Below are positions 49,173 through 57,573 of a stretch of DNA of 64,000 nucleotides, one piece after another. Position 1 is the stretch's first letter. Every line of letters begins with the position of its first letter. The notes below the pieces were generated by a model. It made no database searches, was not told where the DNA came from, and saw only the letters and a list, made by a program, of their open reading frames with translations. Position numbers and translations under genes: made by a program. The DNA comes from Candidatus Rhodoblastus alkanivorans (lineage in GTDB: Bacteria; Pseudomonadota; Alphaproteobacteria; Rhizobiales; Beijerinckiaceae), in the NCBI RefSeq assembly GCF_022760755.1, contig NZ_JAIVFP010000001.1, positions 823,501-887,500 of the forward strand, read 5' to 3'.

Positions 49173-49943
49173 TCAGACGCGGCCGGTCTCGGGCGCAGCC
49201 GGAAACGTGTGCGCCAGCGCTTCCCTCCAGGCCGTGGGCGCCGCCGCCCGATGGGCGAAAGCGAGCCGCGCGGCCAATTGCGGCGCGGCGAGGTCGAGCC
49301 CTTCCGGGTCGAGCGCGACCGCTCGCCAGTTGAACGCGGCGTCCTCGCCCGCGGCCCGCGCCAGTTCGCCGCGCGCCTCGCGCGTCCAGGCGTTGATCTC
49401 GTCGAGCAGCGTCTCCTCCGCCGCGAGCAGGGCTTCGGCGTCGCTGATATTTGCGAGCAGATCGGCGCCCGGATAATCGGCCGCGCGGGCAAAGCCGCCA
49501 TTGAGATGGGCGGCCTCCGGCTCCAGCCGCCAGAAGGAAAAATCGGCGAAATCGGCGTAAAGCGCCGATTTCGGATGGCGGCGCAGGAAGCGCGCCCGCG
49601 CCCGCGCGTCGGCGGTCGGCGCGAGGCGCCCGACGACGGTCAGGCGCGGATGGGCGAGCGCGTCGCCCTTGCCGCCTTCGGCCAGAAGCAGCGAGGCGCG
49701 CGGGTCGGCGCGCAGATTTCTGGTGTGATGGGCGAGCTCCGAAAGGAGAAGGAGCGGCGCGCCGTCGCTGTCGGTTGCGACGCTGGTCAGGGTCGCGAAG
49801 GGATAGGACGTGTCGCGCGCCAAAGTCGCGAGGGCGGCGGCGGGCGTCGCGCGCAACAGCTTTTTGGCCAGCGCGAGGCCGTCGAAGGTGTTCTGGGCGA
49901 GGGGGGCGAAGGGGGCCTTCGGCGCGTCGTCAGAAGCGTTCAT
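49173..49943 (-). CDS. HugZ-type pyridoxamine 5'-phosphate oxidase-fold protein
   Basis: The 256-residue protein has a split-barrel flavin/heme-binding domain (about residues 25-165: [51 protein letters not shown]) and a C-terminal DUF2470-like domain ([17 protein letters not shown]) typical of the HugZ heme-utilisation group. Members act on heme or bind flavin; the exact reaction here cannot be told. The key [19 protein letters not shown] tail fits the group. It is divergent from chvI, with about 110 bases between starts. Confidence 0.82.
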   Translation of the reverse strand: MNASDDAPKAPFAPLAQNTFDGLALAKKLLRATPAAALATLARDTSYPFATLTSVATDSDGAPLLLLSELAHHTRNLRADPRASLLLAEGGKGDALAHPRLTVVGRLAPTADARARARFLRRHPKSALYADFADFSFWRLEPEAAHLNGGFARAADYPGADLLANISDAEALLAAEETLLDEINAWTREARGELARAAGEDAAFNWRAVALDPEGLDLAAPQLAARLAFAHRAAAPTAWREALAHTFPAAPETGRV

Positions 49944-49978
49944 TTTCGGCGTTCATGGGCTGTTCATTGAAAACGGCG

Positions 49979-50010
49979 TGAATTTCAGGCGCAGACTCCT
50001 ATATAATGTT
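49979..50010 (+). promoter_or_regulatory. Possible sigma-70-type promoter of chvI
   Basis: A consensus TATAAT lies at 50002-50007, about 50 bases before the chvI start. The -35 region 17 bases upstream (TGAATT) is weak. No operator was recognised. Confidence 0.4.
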
Positions 50011-50055
50011 CGCGGCGCCGTTTCGACCACGCCCGCGCCAGAAAAAGAGGTTGAG

Positions 50056-50751
50056 ATGCCGACCATCGCGCTTGTGGACGACGACCGCAACATCCTGACT
50101 TCGGTCTCCATCGCCCTGGAAGGCGAGGGCTATCGCGTTCAGACCTATAATGACGGCATGGCGGCGCTCGAAGGCTTGCGCAACAATCCGCCGGACATGG
50201 CGATCTTCGACATCAAGATGCCGCGCATGGACGGCATGGAGCTTCTGCGCCGCCTGCGCCAGAAATCTGACATGCCGGTGATCTTCCTCACCTCCAAGGA
50301 CGAGGAGATCGACGAATTGTTCGGCCTCAAGATGGGCGCCGACGATTTCATCCGCAAACCTTTTTCGCAGCGCCTGCTGGTCGAACGGGTCAAGGCCATT
50401 CTGCGCCGCGCCAATCCCAAGGAGGCGGCGGCGCAGAAGGAGACCGAGGCGAAGATCCTGGAGCGTGGCAACCTGAAAATGGATCCCGAGCGTCACGCCT
50501 GCACCTGGAAGGGCGAGCCGGTGGTGCTGACCGTCACCGAATTCCTGATCCTTCAGGCGCTGGCGACGCGTCCTGGCGTGGTCAAAAGCCGCAACGCCTT
50601 GATGGACGCGGCCTATGACGACCAGGTCTATGTCGACGACCGCACCATCGACAGCCACATCAAAAGGCTGCGCAAGAAGTTCAAGATGGTGGACGATGAA
50701 TTCGAGATGATCGAAACGCTCTATGGCGTCGGTTATCGTTTCAAGGAGTAA
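50056..50751 (+). CDS. chvI: Two-component response regulator ChvI
   Basis: The 231-residue OmpR-type regulator has a receiver domain (about residues 1-120) with the phosphorylated Asp52 in [11 protein letters not shown] and the lysine in [10 protein letters not shown], and a winged-helix DNA-binding domain (about 135-230: [38 protein letters not shown]). In rhizobia and Brucella ChvI answers acid and envelope stress and controls succinoglycan and other surface genes. AAAGAGG lies five bases before the ATG. The sensor chvG follows after 16 bases, and hprK, EIIA and HPr complete the operon. Confidence 0.95.
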   Translation: MPTIALVDDDRNILTSVSIALEGEGYRVQTYNDGMAALEGLRNNPPDMAIFDIKMPRMDGMELLRRLRQKSDMPVIFLTSKDEEIDELFGLKMGADDFIRKPFSQRLLVERVKAILRRANPKEAAAQKETEAKILERGNLKMDPERHACTWKGEPVVLTVTEFLILQALATRPGVVKSRNALMDAAYDDQVYVDDRTIDSHIKRLRKKFKMVDDEFEMIETLYGVGYRFKE

Positions 50752-50767
50752 CGCCACGGGGGCGGCT

Positions 50768-52612
50768 GTGGACGAGCGCGTCGGTCCGGAACATCTGGAG
50801 AGCGACGAAACGCCCCAGCGGCCGGACGGGGCGCGCCGCGCCTTGCCGTCGCGACCGAGCGTCATGCGCCGGGCGGTCGCCGTGCGCGCCGTTTTGCGGC
50901 GTTTCGTGTCGCGTTTCTCCTCGTCGCTGACCCGCCGCATCGTTTTCCTCAATCTCGGCGGCCTGTTCGCTCTGCTGGTCGGCTTTCTCTATCTCAACCA
51001 GTTCCGCCAGGGCCTGATCGACGCCCGCGTCCAGAGCCTCACCACCCAGGCCGAGATCATCGCCGCCGCCATCGCATCGTCGGCGACAGTGGACGCCGAC
51101 GCCATCACCATCGATCCGGAAAAGCTTTTGAAGCTCGCCCCCGGCCAGAGCTACGGGCTCGATCAGGAATCCGAATCGGGGCTCGAATTCTCGATCAACC
51201 CGGATCGGGTCGGCCCGCTCCTGCGCCGCCTCGTCTCGCCGACCAAGACCCGCGCGCGCATTTATGACCGCGACGGCTATCTGCTGCTCGATTCGCGCTC
51301 GCTCGCCGTCCGCTCCAACATATTGCGCAATGAATTGCCGCCGCCGGGCCAGGAGGAGGCTCCACACTGGCTCGAATGGCTGCGCGACCTGTTCCACGGC
51401 AATATCAATACGGATCATCTGCCGCTCTATCAGGACATCGGCGTCGCCAACGGCCGCCGCTATCCCGAAGTCGCGTCCGCGCTCGACGGCCACGAGAAAT
51501 CCTTCGTTCGGGTCAATTCGCGCGGCGAAACGGTGGTGACGGTGGCCGAGCCGATCCAGCGCTTCCGCACCGTGCGCGGCGCGCTGCTGCTCTCGACGCA
51601 GGGCAGCGACATCGACAACGCCATCGCCGGCGAACGCCGCGCCCTGGTGCGCATCTTCCTGGTTTCGGCGGCGGTGATGTTCCTGCTCTCCGCGGCGCTC
51701 GCCGGGACGATCGCCGAGCCGATGCGCCGGCTCGCCGAGGCCGCCGACCGGGTGCGGCGCGGCGTCAAGTCGCGACAGGAAATTCCCGACTTCACCGACC
51801 GCAACGACGAGATCGGCCATTTGTCGGGGGCTTTGCGCGACATGACCGGCGCTTTGTTCAAACGCATGGAGGCGATCGAGCGCTTCGCCGCCGACGTCGC
51901 TCATGAACTGAAAAATCCGCTGACCTCTTTGCGCAGCGCGGTCGAAACCCTGCCGATCGCCAAGACCGACGCCGCGCGGTCGCGGCTTCTGGAGGTGATC
52001 CAGCACGACGTGCGCCGGCTCGATCGGCTGATCTCGGACATTTCCAACGCTTCGCGGCTCGACGCCGAACTCGCGCGCGGCGACCGCGAGCCGCTCGACG
52101 TCGCCAAGCTCGTCCGCGCCCTGGTTGACGCCGCCAATGAGGTCGAGCGCGAGGATCGGGTCAAGGTGCGCGTAAAAGTCGAGGCTGATGCGGCCCCGGG
52201 CGCGCAGTCTCGCCCCTGGCTGGTGTTCGGCCATGATTCGCGGCTCGGGCAGGTTTTCAACAATCTGATCGACAACGCCCGCACCTTCTCCGAAGAGGGC
52301 GGCGAGGTGCGCGTGACCGTGCGCCGCGCCCGCGAGGTGGGCGAGAAGGCGGAAGCGCGGCGCGCCGGTTTCGAGATCGTCGTCGACGACGACGGGCCGG
52401 GCATTCCCGCTCATGCATTCGAGAGGATCTTCGAGCGTTTCTACACCGACCGCCCCAACCAGAGCTTCGGTCAGAATTCCGGCCTCGGCCTCTCGATCTC
52501 GCGCCAGATCGTCGAGGCCCATGGCGGGACCATCCGCGCTGAAAACCGCATGGACGAAGAAGGCGCAACGCTCGGCGCCCGCTTCATCGTCTTCCTGCCG
52601 GCGGCGGAATGA
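50768..52612 (+). CDS. chvG: Sensor histidine kinase ChvG
   Basis: The 614-residue protein has a long basic cytosolic N-terminus, a first membrane helix (about residues 57-78), a periplasmic sensor domain (about 80-290), a second helix (about 295-320), a HAMP region, the phosphorylated His379 in FAADVAHELKNPLTSLRSA, and an ATPase domain with NNLIDNA, DDGPGIP and SGLGLSISRQIVEAHGG. GTG 50768 was chosen because a G-rich site precedes it and it lies after the chvI stop; another start 45 bases upstream would overlap chvI. ChvG is held inactive by ExoR in rhizobia; no exoR is in the window. Confidence 0.95.
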   Translation: MDERVGPEHLESDETPQRPDGARRALPSRPSVMRRAVAVRAVLRRFVSRFSSSLTRRIVFLNLGGLFALLVGFLYLNQFRQGLIDARVQSLTTQAEIIAAAIASSATVDADAITIDPEKLLKLAPGQSYGLDQESESGLEFSINPDRVGPLLRRLVSPTKTRARIYDRDGYLLLDSRSLAVRSNILRNELPPPGQEEAPHWLEWLRDLFHGNINTDHLPLYQDIGVANGRRYPEVASALDGHEKSFVRVNSRGETVVTVAEPIQRFRTVRGALLLSTQGSDIDNAIAGERRALVRIFLVSAAVMFLLSAALAGTIAEPMRRLAEAADRVRRGVKSRQEIPDFTDRNDEIGHLSGALRDMTGALFKRMEAIERFAADVAHELKNPLTSLRSAVETLPIAKTDAARSRLLEVIQHDVRRLDRLISDISNASRLDAELARGDREPLDVAKLVRALVDAANEVEREDRVKVRVKVEADAAPGAQSRPWLVFGHDSRLGQVFNNLIDNARTFSEEGGEVRVTVRRAREVGEKAEARRAGFEIVVDDDGPGIPAHAFERIFERFYTDRPNQSFGQNSGLGLSISRQIVEAHGGTIRAENRMDEEGATLGARFIVFLPAAE

Positions 52613-53103
52613 GGCGCGCGATGGCGCGACAGCAGGCTGATCCACCCTTTCGAATCAGCGCCAACGCCGTGGCGCTCGGCGAGAAGGGTGTTTTGATTCG
52701 CGGGCGGTCGGGTGTGGGCAAGTCGAGTCTGGCGCTCGCCCTGGTCGATGCCTGGCGTCGCCGTGGCGATTTCGCCCGTCTGGTGGGCGACGACTGCGTG
52801 CTCGCGCGTATTCGCGGCGGAAGGGCGGTGCTGAGCCCGCATCACGCCGTTGCCGGCCTTGCCGAATGGCGCGGCATCGGGCTCCTCCCTCAGGATTTCG
52901 AACAAAACGCGGTTCTCGCCCTGATCGTCGATCTCGAATCGGATCAGGAGCGGGCCGATTGCTCCAGGATGCCGGAATCCAATGAATTAACTTGCGATTT
53001 CCATGGGTTGCGCGATATTCCCCTCCTGCGCCTGCCGGCGCGGGCGACGGAACGTTCGGTCGCGGCCATCGTGGCATTCCTGCACGAAGTTTCGACAAAT
53101 TGA
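52609..53103 (+). CDS. hprK: HPr kinase/phosphorylase, short alphaproteobacterial form
   Basis: The 164-residue protein corresponds only to the C-terminal catalytic domain of HPrK; Firmicute proteins have about 310 residues. P-loop GRSGVGKSSLALAL lies at about 32-45, RLVGDDCVLAR holds the second conserved acidic pair, and GIGLLP-like sequence precedes the last helix. It phosphorylates a serine on HPr and removes it again. The ATG overlaps the chvG stop as ATGA. In alphaproteobacteria this short form is normally in the chvIG operon with EIIA and HPr. Confidence 0.92.
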   Translation: MRRAMARQQADPPFRISANAVALGEKGVLIRGRSGVGKSSLALALVDAWRRRGDFARLVGDDCVLARIRGGRAVLSPHHAVAGLAEWRGIGLLPQDFEQNAVLALIVDLESDQERADCSRMPESNELTCDFHGLRDIPLLRLPARATERSVAAIVAFLHEVSTN

Positions 53104-53296
53104 CGCCAATCGCTCATTTCGCTTGCCAAGTGCGCTGCAAACACGAAAATGGCCGGTCTGGAATTCGGCGATTTCATGGCGGCTGGAGCGGCTTTGAGAG
53201 GGGGCGCTTCGCCCCGTCGCCGACCCGCTGGCCCTCCGCGCGCCGTCCGGCGCGGGTGGGAACCCGGCGCGGGGGAGGACAGGACGGTAATTGTCG

Positions 53297-53698
53297 ATGA
53301 TCGGCATGGTGCTAGTAACACATGGCCATCTGGCGACGGAGTTTCGCGCGGCGCTGGAGCATGTTTGCGGGCCGCAATCTCAGTTGGCGACCATCACCAT
53401 CGGTCCCGAGGACGACATGGAAGTCCGCCGGCGCGACATTATCGACGCCATCGCGCGGGTGGATTCGGGCGGCGGAGTCGTCGTCCTGACCGACATGTTC
53501 GGCGGAACGCCGTCCAATCTCGCGATTTCGGTGATGAACGGCGCTCATGTCGAGGTGGTCGCCGGGGTGAACCTGCCAATGCTGATCAAGCTCGCCTCGG
53601 TGCGCGACGAGGCCCCGATCGAACAGGCCGTGAGCCAGGCGGCCGAGGCGGGACGAAAATATATTTATGTCGCCAGCAAGATTCTTTGTGGGAAATGA
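53297..53698 (+). CDS. PTS EIIA component, mannose family (regulatory type)
   Basis: The 133-residue protein matches EIIA-Man: MIGMVLVTHGHLATEF with the phosphorylated His9, VVVLTDMFGGTPSNLAISVMN and VEVVAGVNLPMLIKLASVR. No EIIB, EIIC or EIID gene is next to it, so it probably works in signalling, taking phosphate from HPr, rather than in sugar uptake. ATG 53297 fits the family start; a TTG two codons earlier is possible. A gap of about 190 GC-rich bases separates it from hprK. The HPr start overlaps its stop as ATGA. Confidence 0.92.
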   Translation: MIGMVLVTHGHLATEFRAALEHVCGPQSQLATITIGPEDDMEVRRRDIIDAIARVDSGGGVVVLTDMFGGTPSNLAISVMNGAHVEVVAGVNLPMLIKLASVRDEAPIEQAVSQAAEAGRKYIYVASKILCGK

Positions 53699-54027
53699 GC
53701 CAATTGGACAACGCCGGCCCCTGCGGTTGCCCGCCGACCCCCCCACCCCCTGAGGGCGCGGTAACCCGCGAGATGGAAATCGTCAACCGCAAGGGGCTGC
53801 ACGCCCGGGCCACGGCGAAATTCGTCCATTGCGTCGAACAATTCAAAGCCGAGATCACGGTGTCGCGCTGCGGCGAGACCGTCGGCGGCCAGTCGATCAT
53901 GGGCATTCTGACGCTTGGCGCGGGGATCGGCAGCACCATCACGGTCGCTGCGACCGGCCCGCAGGCGCAGGAGGCGGTGGAGGCGCTCGCGGCGCTCATC
54001 GCCAATAAATTCGGCGAGGACGAATAG
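53695..54027 (+). CDS. HPr family phosphocarrier protein with proline/cysteine-rich N-terminus
   Basis: The 110-residue protein contains an HPr fold (about residues 26-110) with the active His36 in NRKGLHARATAKFV and the regulatory Ser67 in GGQSIMGILTLGAG, the site for HprK. Typical HPr has about 85-90 residues; the first 25 here (with PCGCPPTPPPPEG) are extra if the ATGA-overlapping start is right. A shorter version from ATG 53773 is possible. It takes phosphate from EI-Ntr (PtsP) and passes it to EIIA, tying nitrogen/carbon state to the ChvIG operon. EI is not in the window. It converges with a small membrane-protein gene. Confidence 0.92.
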   Translation: MSQLDNAGPCGCPPTPPPPEGAVTREMEIVNRKGLHARATAKFVHCVEQFKAEITVSRCGETVGGQSIMGILTLGAGIGSTITVAATGPQAQEAVEALAALIANKFGEDE

Positions 54028-54030
54028 GCG

Positions 54031-54291
54031 CTAATCCTCGTCGCGATCGCCCCAGCGCCAGCGCGGGGGCTCGCCGGTCAGCCGGCAGATCGCCACGAAC
54101 GCCGAGGCGAGAAGGCAGTTGGCGAGAATGAAAGCCGCTGGCGCCGCATTCGGGGGGAAAACGACGATGCTTGCGACCACGAAGGCGCAATAGGCGCCAA
54201 GAACGAGCCATCCCTGCCATGTTCCCAGCAGACCCCAGCCCCAGCCGTAGCGTTTGGCCGGGAACCAATATTTCTTCTGGCCGCGACTCAT
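54031..54291 (-). CDS. Small inner-membrane protein, unknown function
   Basis: The 86-residue protein starts with an aromatic/glycine-rich segment (KYWFPAKRYGWGWGLLGTWQGW), followed by two membrane helices (about residues 26-44 and 50-68) and a charged end. Related small proteins occur in other alphaproteobacteria with the same YGWGWG-x-P/T-WQGW start, but no function is known to me. It lies 16 bases downstream of pgi and may be co-transcribed with it. Confidence 0.7.
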   Translation of the reverse strand: MSRGQKKYWFPAKRYGWGWGLLGTWQGWLVLGAYCAFVVASIVVFPPNAAPAAFILANCLLASAFVAICRLTGEPPRWRWGDRDED

Positions 54292-54307
54292 GGCGGACGG
54301 TCTTCTC

Positions 54308-55954
54308 TCAGCTCGCCGTCAACGCGCGCCGCGTCGCGATCAGCCCGGCGGTCGAGCCGTCGAGGCCGGCTAGATCGGCGCTGGCGTCGGAAACCAGCGG
54401 CGCGAGCCGGTTGCACAATTCCTTGCCGAGCTCCACGCCCCATTGATCGAAGGGATTGATGTCCCAGATCACCGACTGGACGAAAACCTTATGCTCATAG
54501 AGCGCGACGATCCGGCCCAAAGTGCGCGGATCGAGCCGGCGATAGAGCAGGGTCGAGGAGGGCCGGTCGCCGGAAAAGGTCTTGTGGGGAGCAAGTTCGT
54601 CGATTCGCGCCGCGGAAAAACCCTGGGCGCGCAGGATGTCGCGCGCTTCCCATTCACTTCGCCCGCGCAACAAGGCCTCGCTCTGGGCGAGGCAGTTGGC
54701 GACGAGCAATTCGTGATGCTTTTCGTCGGCATGGATCGGCTCGGCGGCGACCAGGAAATCGACCGGGACCACTTCCGTGCCCTGATGGAGCAGTTGGAAG
54801 AAGGCGTGCTGGCTGTTGGTCCCGGGCTCGCCGAACACGATGGCTCCGGTGGCGCGCGGCGACGGCGCGCCGTCGCGGGTCACGCTCTTGCCGTTCGACT
54901 CCATGTCGAGCTGCTGGAGATAGGCCGGGAAACGGGCAAGGCGCTGGTCGTAGGGAATGATGGCCTGGGCGGGAAAATCCCAGATGTTGCGATGCCAGAC
55001 CCCGATCAGGCCCATGAGGACGGGGATGTTGTGGGAAAGCGGGGTGTTGCGGAAGTGAAGGTCGACGTCATGCCCGCCGCGCAAAAAATCCTCGAATCTT
55101 TCCGGGCCGATGGCGAGCGCGAGGCTGAGGCCGATCGCCGACCACATCGAATAGCGCCCGCCGACCCAGTCCCAGAAGCCGAACACCCGTTCCGGCCTGA
55201 TGCCGAAGGCGGCGACCTTGTCGAGTCTGGTCGAGACGGCGGCGAAATGATCGGCTGTCGCCGCCTCGCCCAGGGAGGCGACGACCCACGCCCGCGCGCT
55301 CGCGGCGTTGGCCATGGTCTCCTGGGTGGTGAAGGTTTTTGAGGAGACGATGAACAGGGTCCGGGCCGGGTCGAGGGCGGCCAGCGTGTCGGCGATGTCG
55401 GCGCCGTCCACATTGGAGACAAAATGCGCCCGCAACTCCGGCGACGTGAAGGGCGACAGGGCGCGCGCCGCCATGGCCGGGCCGAGGTCCGAGCCGCCGA
55501 TCCCGATATTCACGACATCGGTAAAATTATCGTCGCGCGCGCCGCGGATGGCCCCCCCGCGCACGGCCGCGGCGAAAGCGGCGACTTTGGCGCGCTCGGC
55601 CTCGACCGCCGGCATGACGTCCGCGCCATCGACCAGCACCGGCTCCCCGGAGAAATTGCGCAAGGCCATGTGGAGGGCGGGGCGGTCTTCGGTATTGTTG
55701 ACCTTGTCGCCGGAAAACAAAGCCTCGCGCCGCGCTTCGAGCCTTGCCGCGCGGGCGAGATCGAACAAATGCCCAAGCGTCGCTTTGGTCAGGCGGTTCT
55801 TCGAATAATCGTAGAGCAGATCGTCGAGGCGGACAGAGAAATGCTCGAATCTTTTCTGGTCTTCGGCAAAGAATTCGACTGTTCGCCGCGCCGCGATTTC
55901 GACCCGATGGGCTTCCAGCGCGGCGAAAGCGGCGGCGACGGCGGTGCGATCCAT
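54308..55954 (-). CDS. pgi: Glucose-6-phosphate isomerase
   Basis: The 548-residue protein is a full-length Pgi with the family blocks: FTDVVNIGIGGSDLGPAMAARAL, TLFIVSSKTFTTQETMANA, FGFWDWVGGRYSMWSAIGLSLAL, the catalytic FGEPGTNSQHAFFQLLHQG and SVIWDINPFDQWGVELGKEL. It interconverts glucose-6-phosphate and fructose-6-phosphate for glycolysis, gluconeogenesis and polysaccharide precursors. It runs opposite to the chvIG operon. The small membrane-protein gene follows after 16 bases. Confidence 0.97.
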   Translation of the reverse strand: MDRTAVAAAFAALEAHRVEIAARRTVEFFAEDQKRFEHFSVRLDDLLYDYSKNRLTKATLGHLFDLARAARLEARREALFSGDKVNNTEDRPALHMALRNFSGEPVLVDGADVMPAVEAERAKVAAFAAAVRGGAIRGARDDNFTDVVNIGIGGSDLGPAMAARALSPFTSPELRAHFVSNVDGADIADTLAALDPARTLFIVSSKTFTTQETMANAASARAWVVASLGEAATADHFAAVSTRLDKVAAFGIRPERVFGFWDWVGGRYSMWSAIGLSLALAIGPERFEDFLRGGHDVDLHFRNTPLSHNIPVLMGLIGVWHRNIWDFPAQAIIPYDQRLARFPAYLQQLDMESNGKSVTRDGAPSPRATGAIVFGEPGTNSQHAFFQLLHQGTEVVPVDFLVAAEPIHADEKHHELLVANCLAQSEALLRGRSEWEARDILRAQGFSAARIDELAPHKTFSGDRPSSTLLYRRLDPRTLGRIVALYEHKVFVQSVIWDINPFDQWGVELGKELCNRLAPLVSDASADLAGLDGSTAGLIATRRALTAS

Positions 55955-56442
55955 CTCGAAACCTTGAAGTGATGATTTTCGTCGGATCGGACCTTAGCCC
56001 GCGGTTCACGAAAAAAACAGTCGGGGCGAATCGGCCTTCGCCAATGGCCGTTTCCATCCCGGCGACCGTCTGCGACAGGTCATGAGTCCGGACCTTAGCC
56101 CGCGACGTGGGACAAACGAGAATTAACGGCGAAGCTTTTCCTGCTGCGCGCTGCGGCGGAAGCGGCAGGCGCCGCGTTCGCGCCAAAAGCCCTTTCTCGT
56201 CAATGAAGTATTGATGAGAAATCTGCGGCGCGAAGGGGGCTGCATTCGCTTTTTACAAATATTGTTTAACACAAAATATTATTAACTGTCTTTCCCAATG
56301 AATGATGTCATCACAAAAAACATGGCGAATCAAGCCGTTTTTGGATCGTTCATGTAACTCAACATTAGCATTCGAGCGCTTTTCTCGCGTAACGCGGGTC
56401 AATCAGGTGGCGCGCATCGAATGGACAGATGCTGTGTATAAG
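55955..56442. other. Intergenic stretch upstream of the Tad-like genes
   Basis: About 490 bases lie between the divergent pgi and tadE-like genes. The section 56240-56400 is clearly AT-richer than the rest (TTTTTACAAATATTGTTTAACACA, AATATTATTAACTG) and should hold the promoter of the Tad-like operon. GGCCTTCGCCAATGGCC-like short palindromes occur near 56030. No gene was seen. Confidence 0.5.
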
Positions 56443-57000
56443 ATGGCGCGATCCGGCCGCGGGCTTTTGACTTCATTCATCGCCAACCGGCGTGGCATCG
56501 CGTCGCTCGAATTTGCCCTGATCGCATTGCCGTTTTTTGCAATTCTCTTCGCCATTTTCCAGATCGGCATAGTTTACCTCGCCGACAATCTGTTGGAGAC
56601 GGCGACGGAGAAGGCCGCGCGGCAATTGTTGACCGGCCAGGTGCAAAACGCCGGGCTCACCGCGAGCCAGTTTACCTCCGCCATTTGTCCAAATCTGCCG
56701 GTTTTTTTCACTTGCCCCAGCGGCGTAATGGTCGATCTCCAGGATGTCTCTTCCTTCTCGTCGGCCAATTTGTCCGCGCCGACCTTGACCTATGATTCGA
56801 ATGGCAAGGTCACCAACAATTGGCAGTTCCAGACCGGCGGCGCGGCAAGCATTCTCGTGTTGCGGGTGATGTATCAGTTTCCGGTCTATCTCGGGCCGCT
56901 TGGCCTCAACCTCGCCAATCTCTCCAACGGAAAGCGTCTCTTGATGTCGACCGCGGTTTTCCAGGTCGAACCTTACAACCTGCAGGGGGCGGGAAATTGA
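56443..57000 (+). CDS. TadE-like pseudopilin
   Basis: The 185-residue protein has a TadE N-terminus: positively charged leader, then the prepilin-peptidase-like motif RRGIASLEF (Gly, and Glu at +5), a hydrophobic helix (ALIALPFFAILFAIFQIGIVYLA) and the ETATEKAARQLLTGQVQ segment. The periplasmic part has a cysteine pair in CPNLPVFFTCPSG. Tad pseudopilins help assemble Flp pili at the inner membrane. ATG 56443 was chosen; the frame is open to 56302 without similarity, so the start is uncertain. It is followed after two bases by a second TadE-like gene. Confidence 0.82.
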   Translation: MARSGRGLLTSFIANRRGIASLEFALIALPFFAILFAIFQIGIVYLADNLLETATEKAARQLLTGQVQNAGLTASQFTSAICPNLPVFFTCPSGVMVDLQDVSSFSSANLSAPTLTYDSNGKVTNNWQFQTGGAASILVLRVMYQFPVYLGPLGLNLANLSNGKRLLMSTAVFQVEPYNLQGAGN

Positions 57001-57002
57001 AA

Positions 57003-57566
57003 ATGCGGTCGCTCGGTCCTTGGCCATGGATGAGGCGCTTGTCGATGGCGTCGCGCTTCTTGCGCGACCGCCGCGCCGTGACCGCCGTCGAATTCGCTTT
57101 GGTTGTCCCTATCGCCCTGCTGCTCCTCATAGGCGAATATAACCTCACTGATGCGATGAGCACGAAGCGCAAGCTTACGATCACCGCTCATACGATCGCC
57201 GACCTCGTCGCCCGTCAGCCATCGGTCAACGCCAGCCTTATGACGGCGATCCTGAACGCATCGGCGCAGATCGTGTCGCCCTACAACATGTCCAACACGT
57301 CGGTCGTCGTCGCGGAACTGACCACGGACGGCTCCGGCAAAACGACCGTGACCTGGAGCCAGGCCATTAACGGCACGGCTTTGTCGCAGGGGGCCAAGGT
57401 CACTTTGCCGGCCGGATTGGCGGAGGCGAATACATCGATCATATATGCGAGCGTGAGCTTTACCTTCACCCCAGTTTTCAATGGGATCATCGTCAGCCCA
57501 ACGGTCTTCAATTCCACGTTTTACGAAAATCCACGCATTTCCTCGACCGTTCCCTACACGAATTGA
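57003..57566 (+). CDS. TadE/TadF-like pseudopilin
   Basis: The 187-residue protein has the same type of N-terminus as its upstream neighbour: DRRAVTAVEFALVVPIALLLLIGEYNLTDA, with glutamate at +5 and a single hydrophobic helix, then a periplasmic domain (AHTIADLVARQPSVNASLMTAIL). It belongs with TadE/TadF proteins. The ATG follows the first gene's stop by two bases. TadG follows seven bases after its stop. Threonine, serine and asparagine are common in the outer part. Confidence 0.8.
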   Translation: MRSLGPWPWMRRLSMASRFLRDRRAVTAVEFALVVPIALLLLIGEYNLTDAMSTKRKLTITAHTIADLVARQPSVNASLMTAILNASAQIVSPYNMSNTSVVVAELTTDGSGKTTVTWSQAINGTALSQGAKVTLPAGLAEANTSIIYASVSFTFTPVFNGIIVSPTVFNSTFYENPRISSTVPYTN

Positions 57567-57573
57567 GGCTCAC

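Noticed and set aside
47476-52645. Long open frames opposite pckA (47476-49071) and chvG (50741-52645)
   Set aside because: Both are antisense shadows of well-conserved genes on the other strand.
53149-53694. Upstream in-frame extension of the HPr gene over EIIA
   Set aside because: The frame is open, but the sequence is the shadow of the EIIA gene and the intergenic region and has no HPr similarity.
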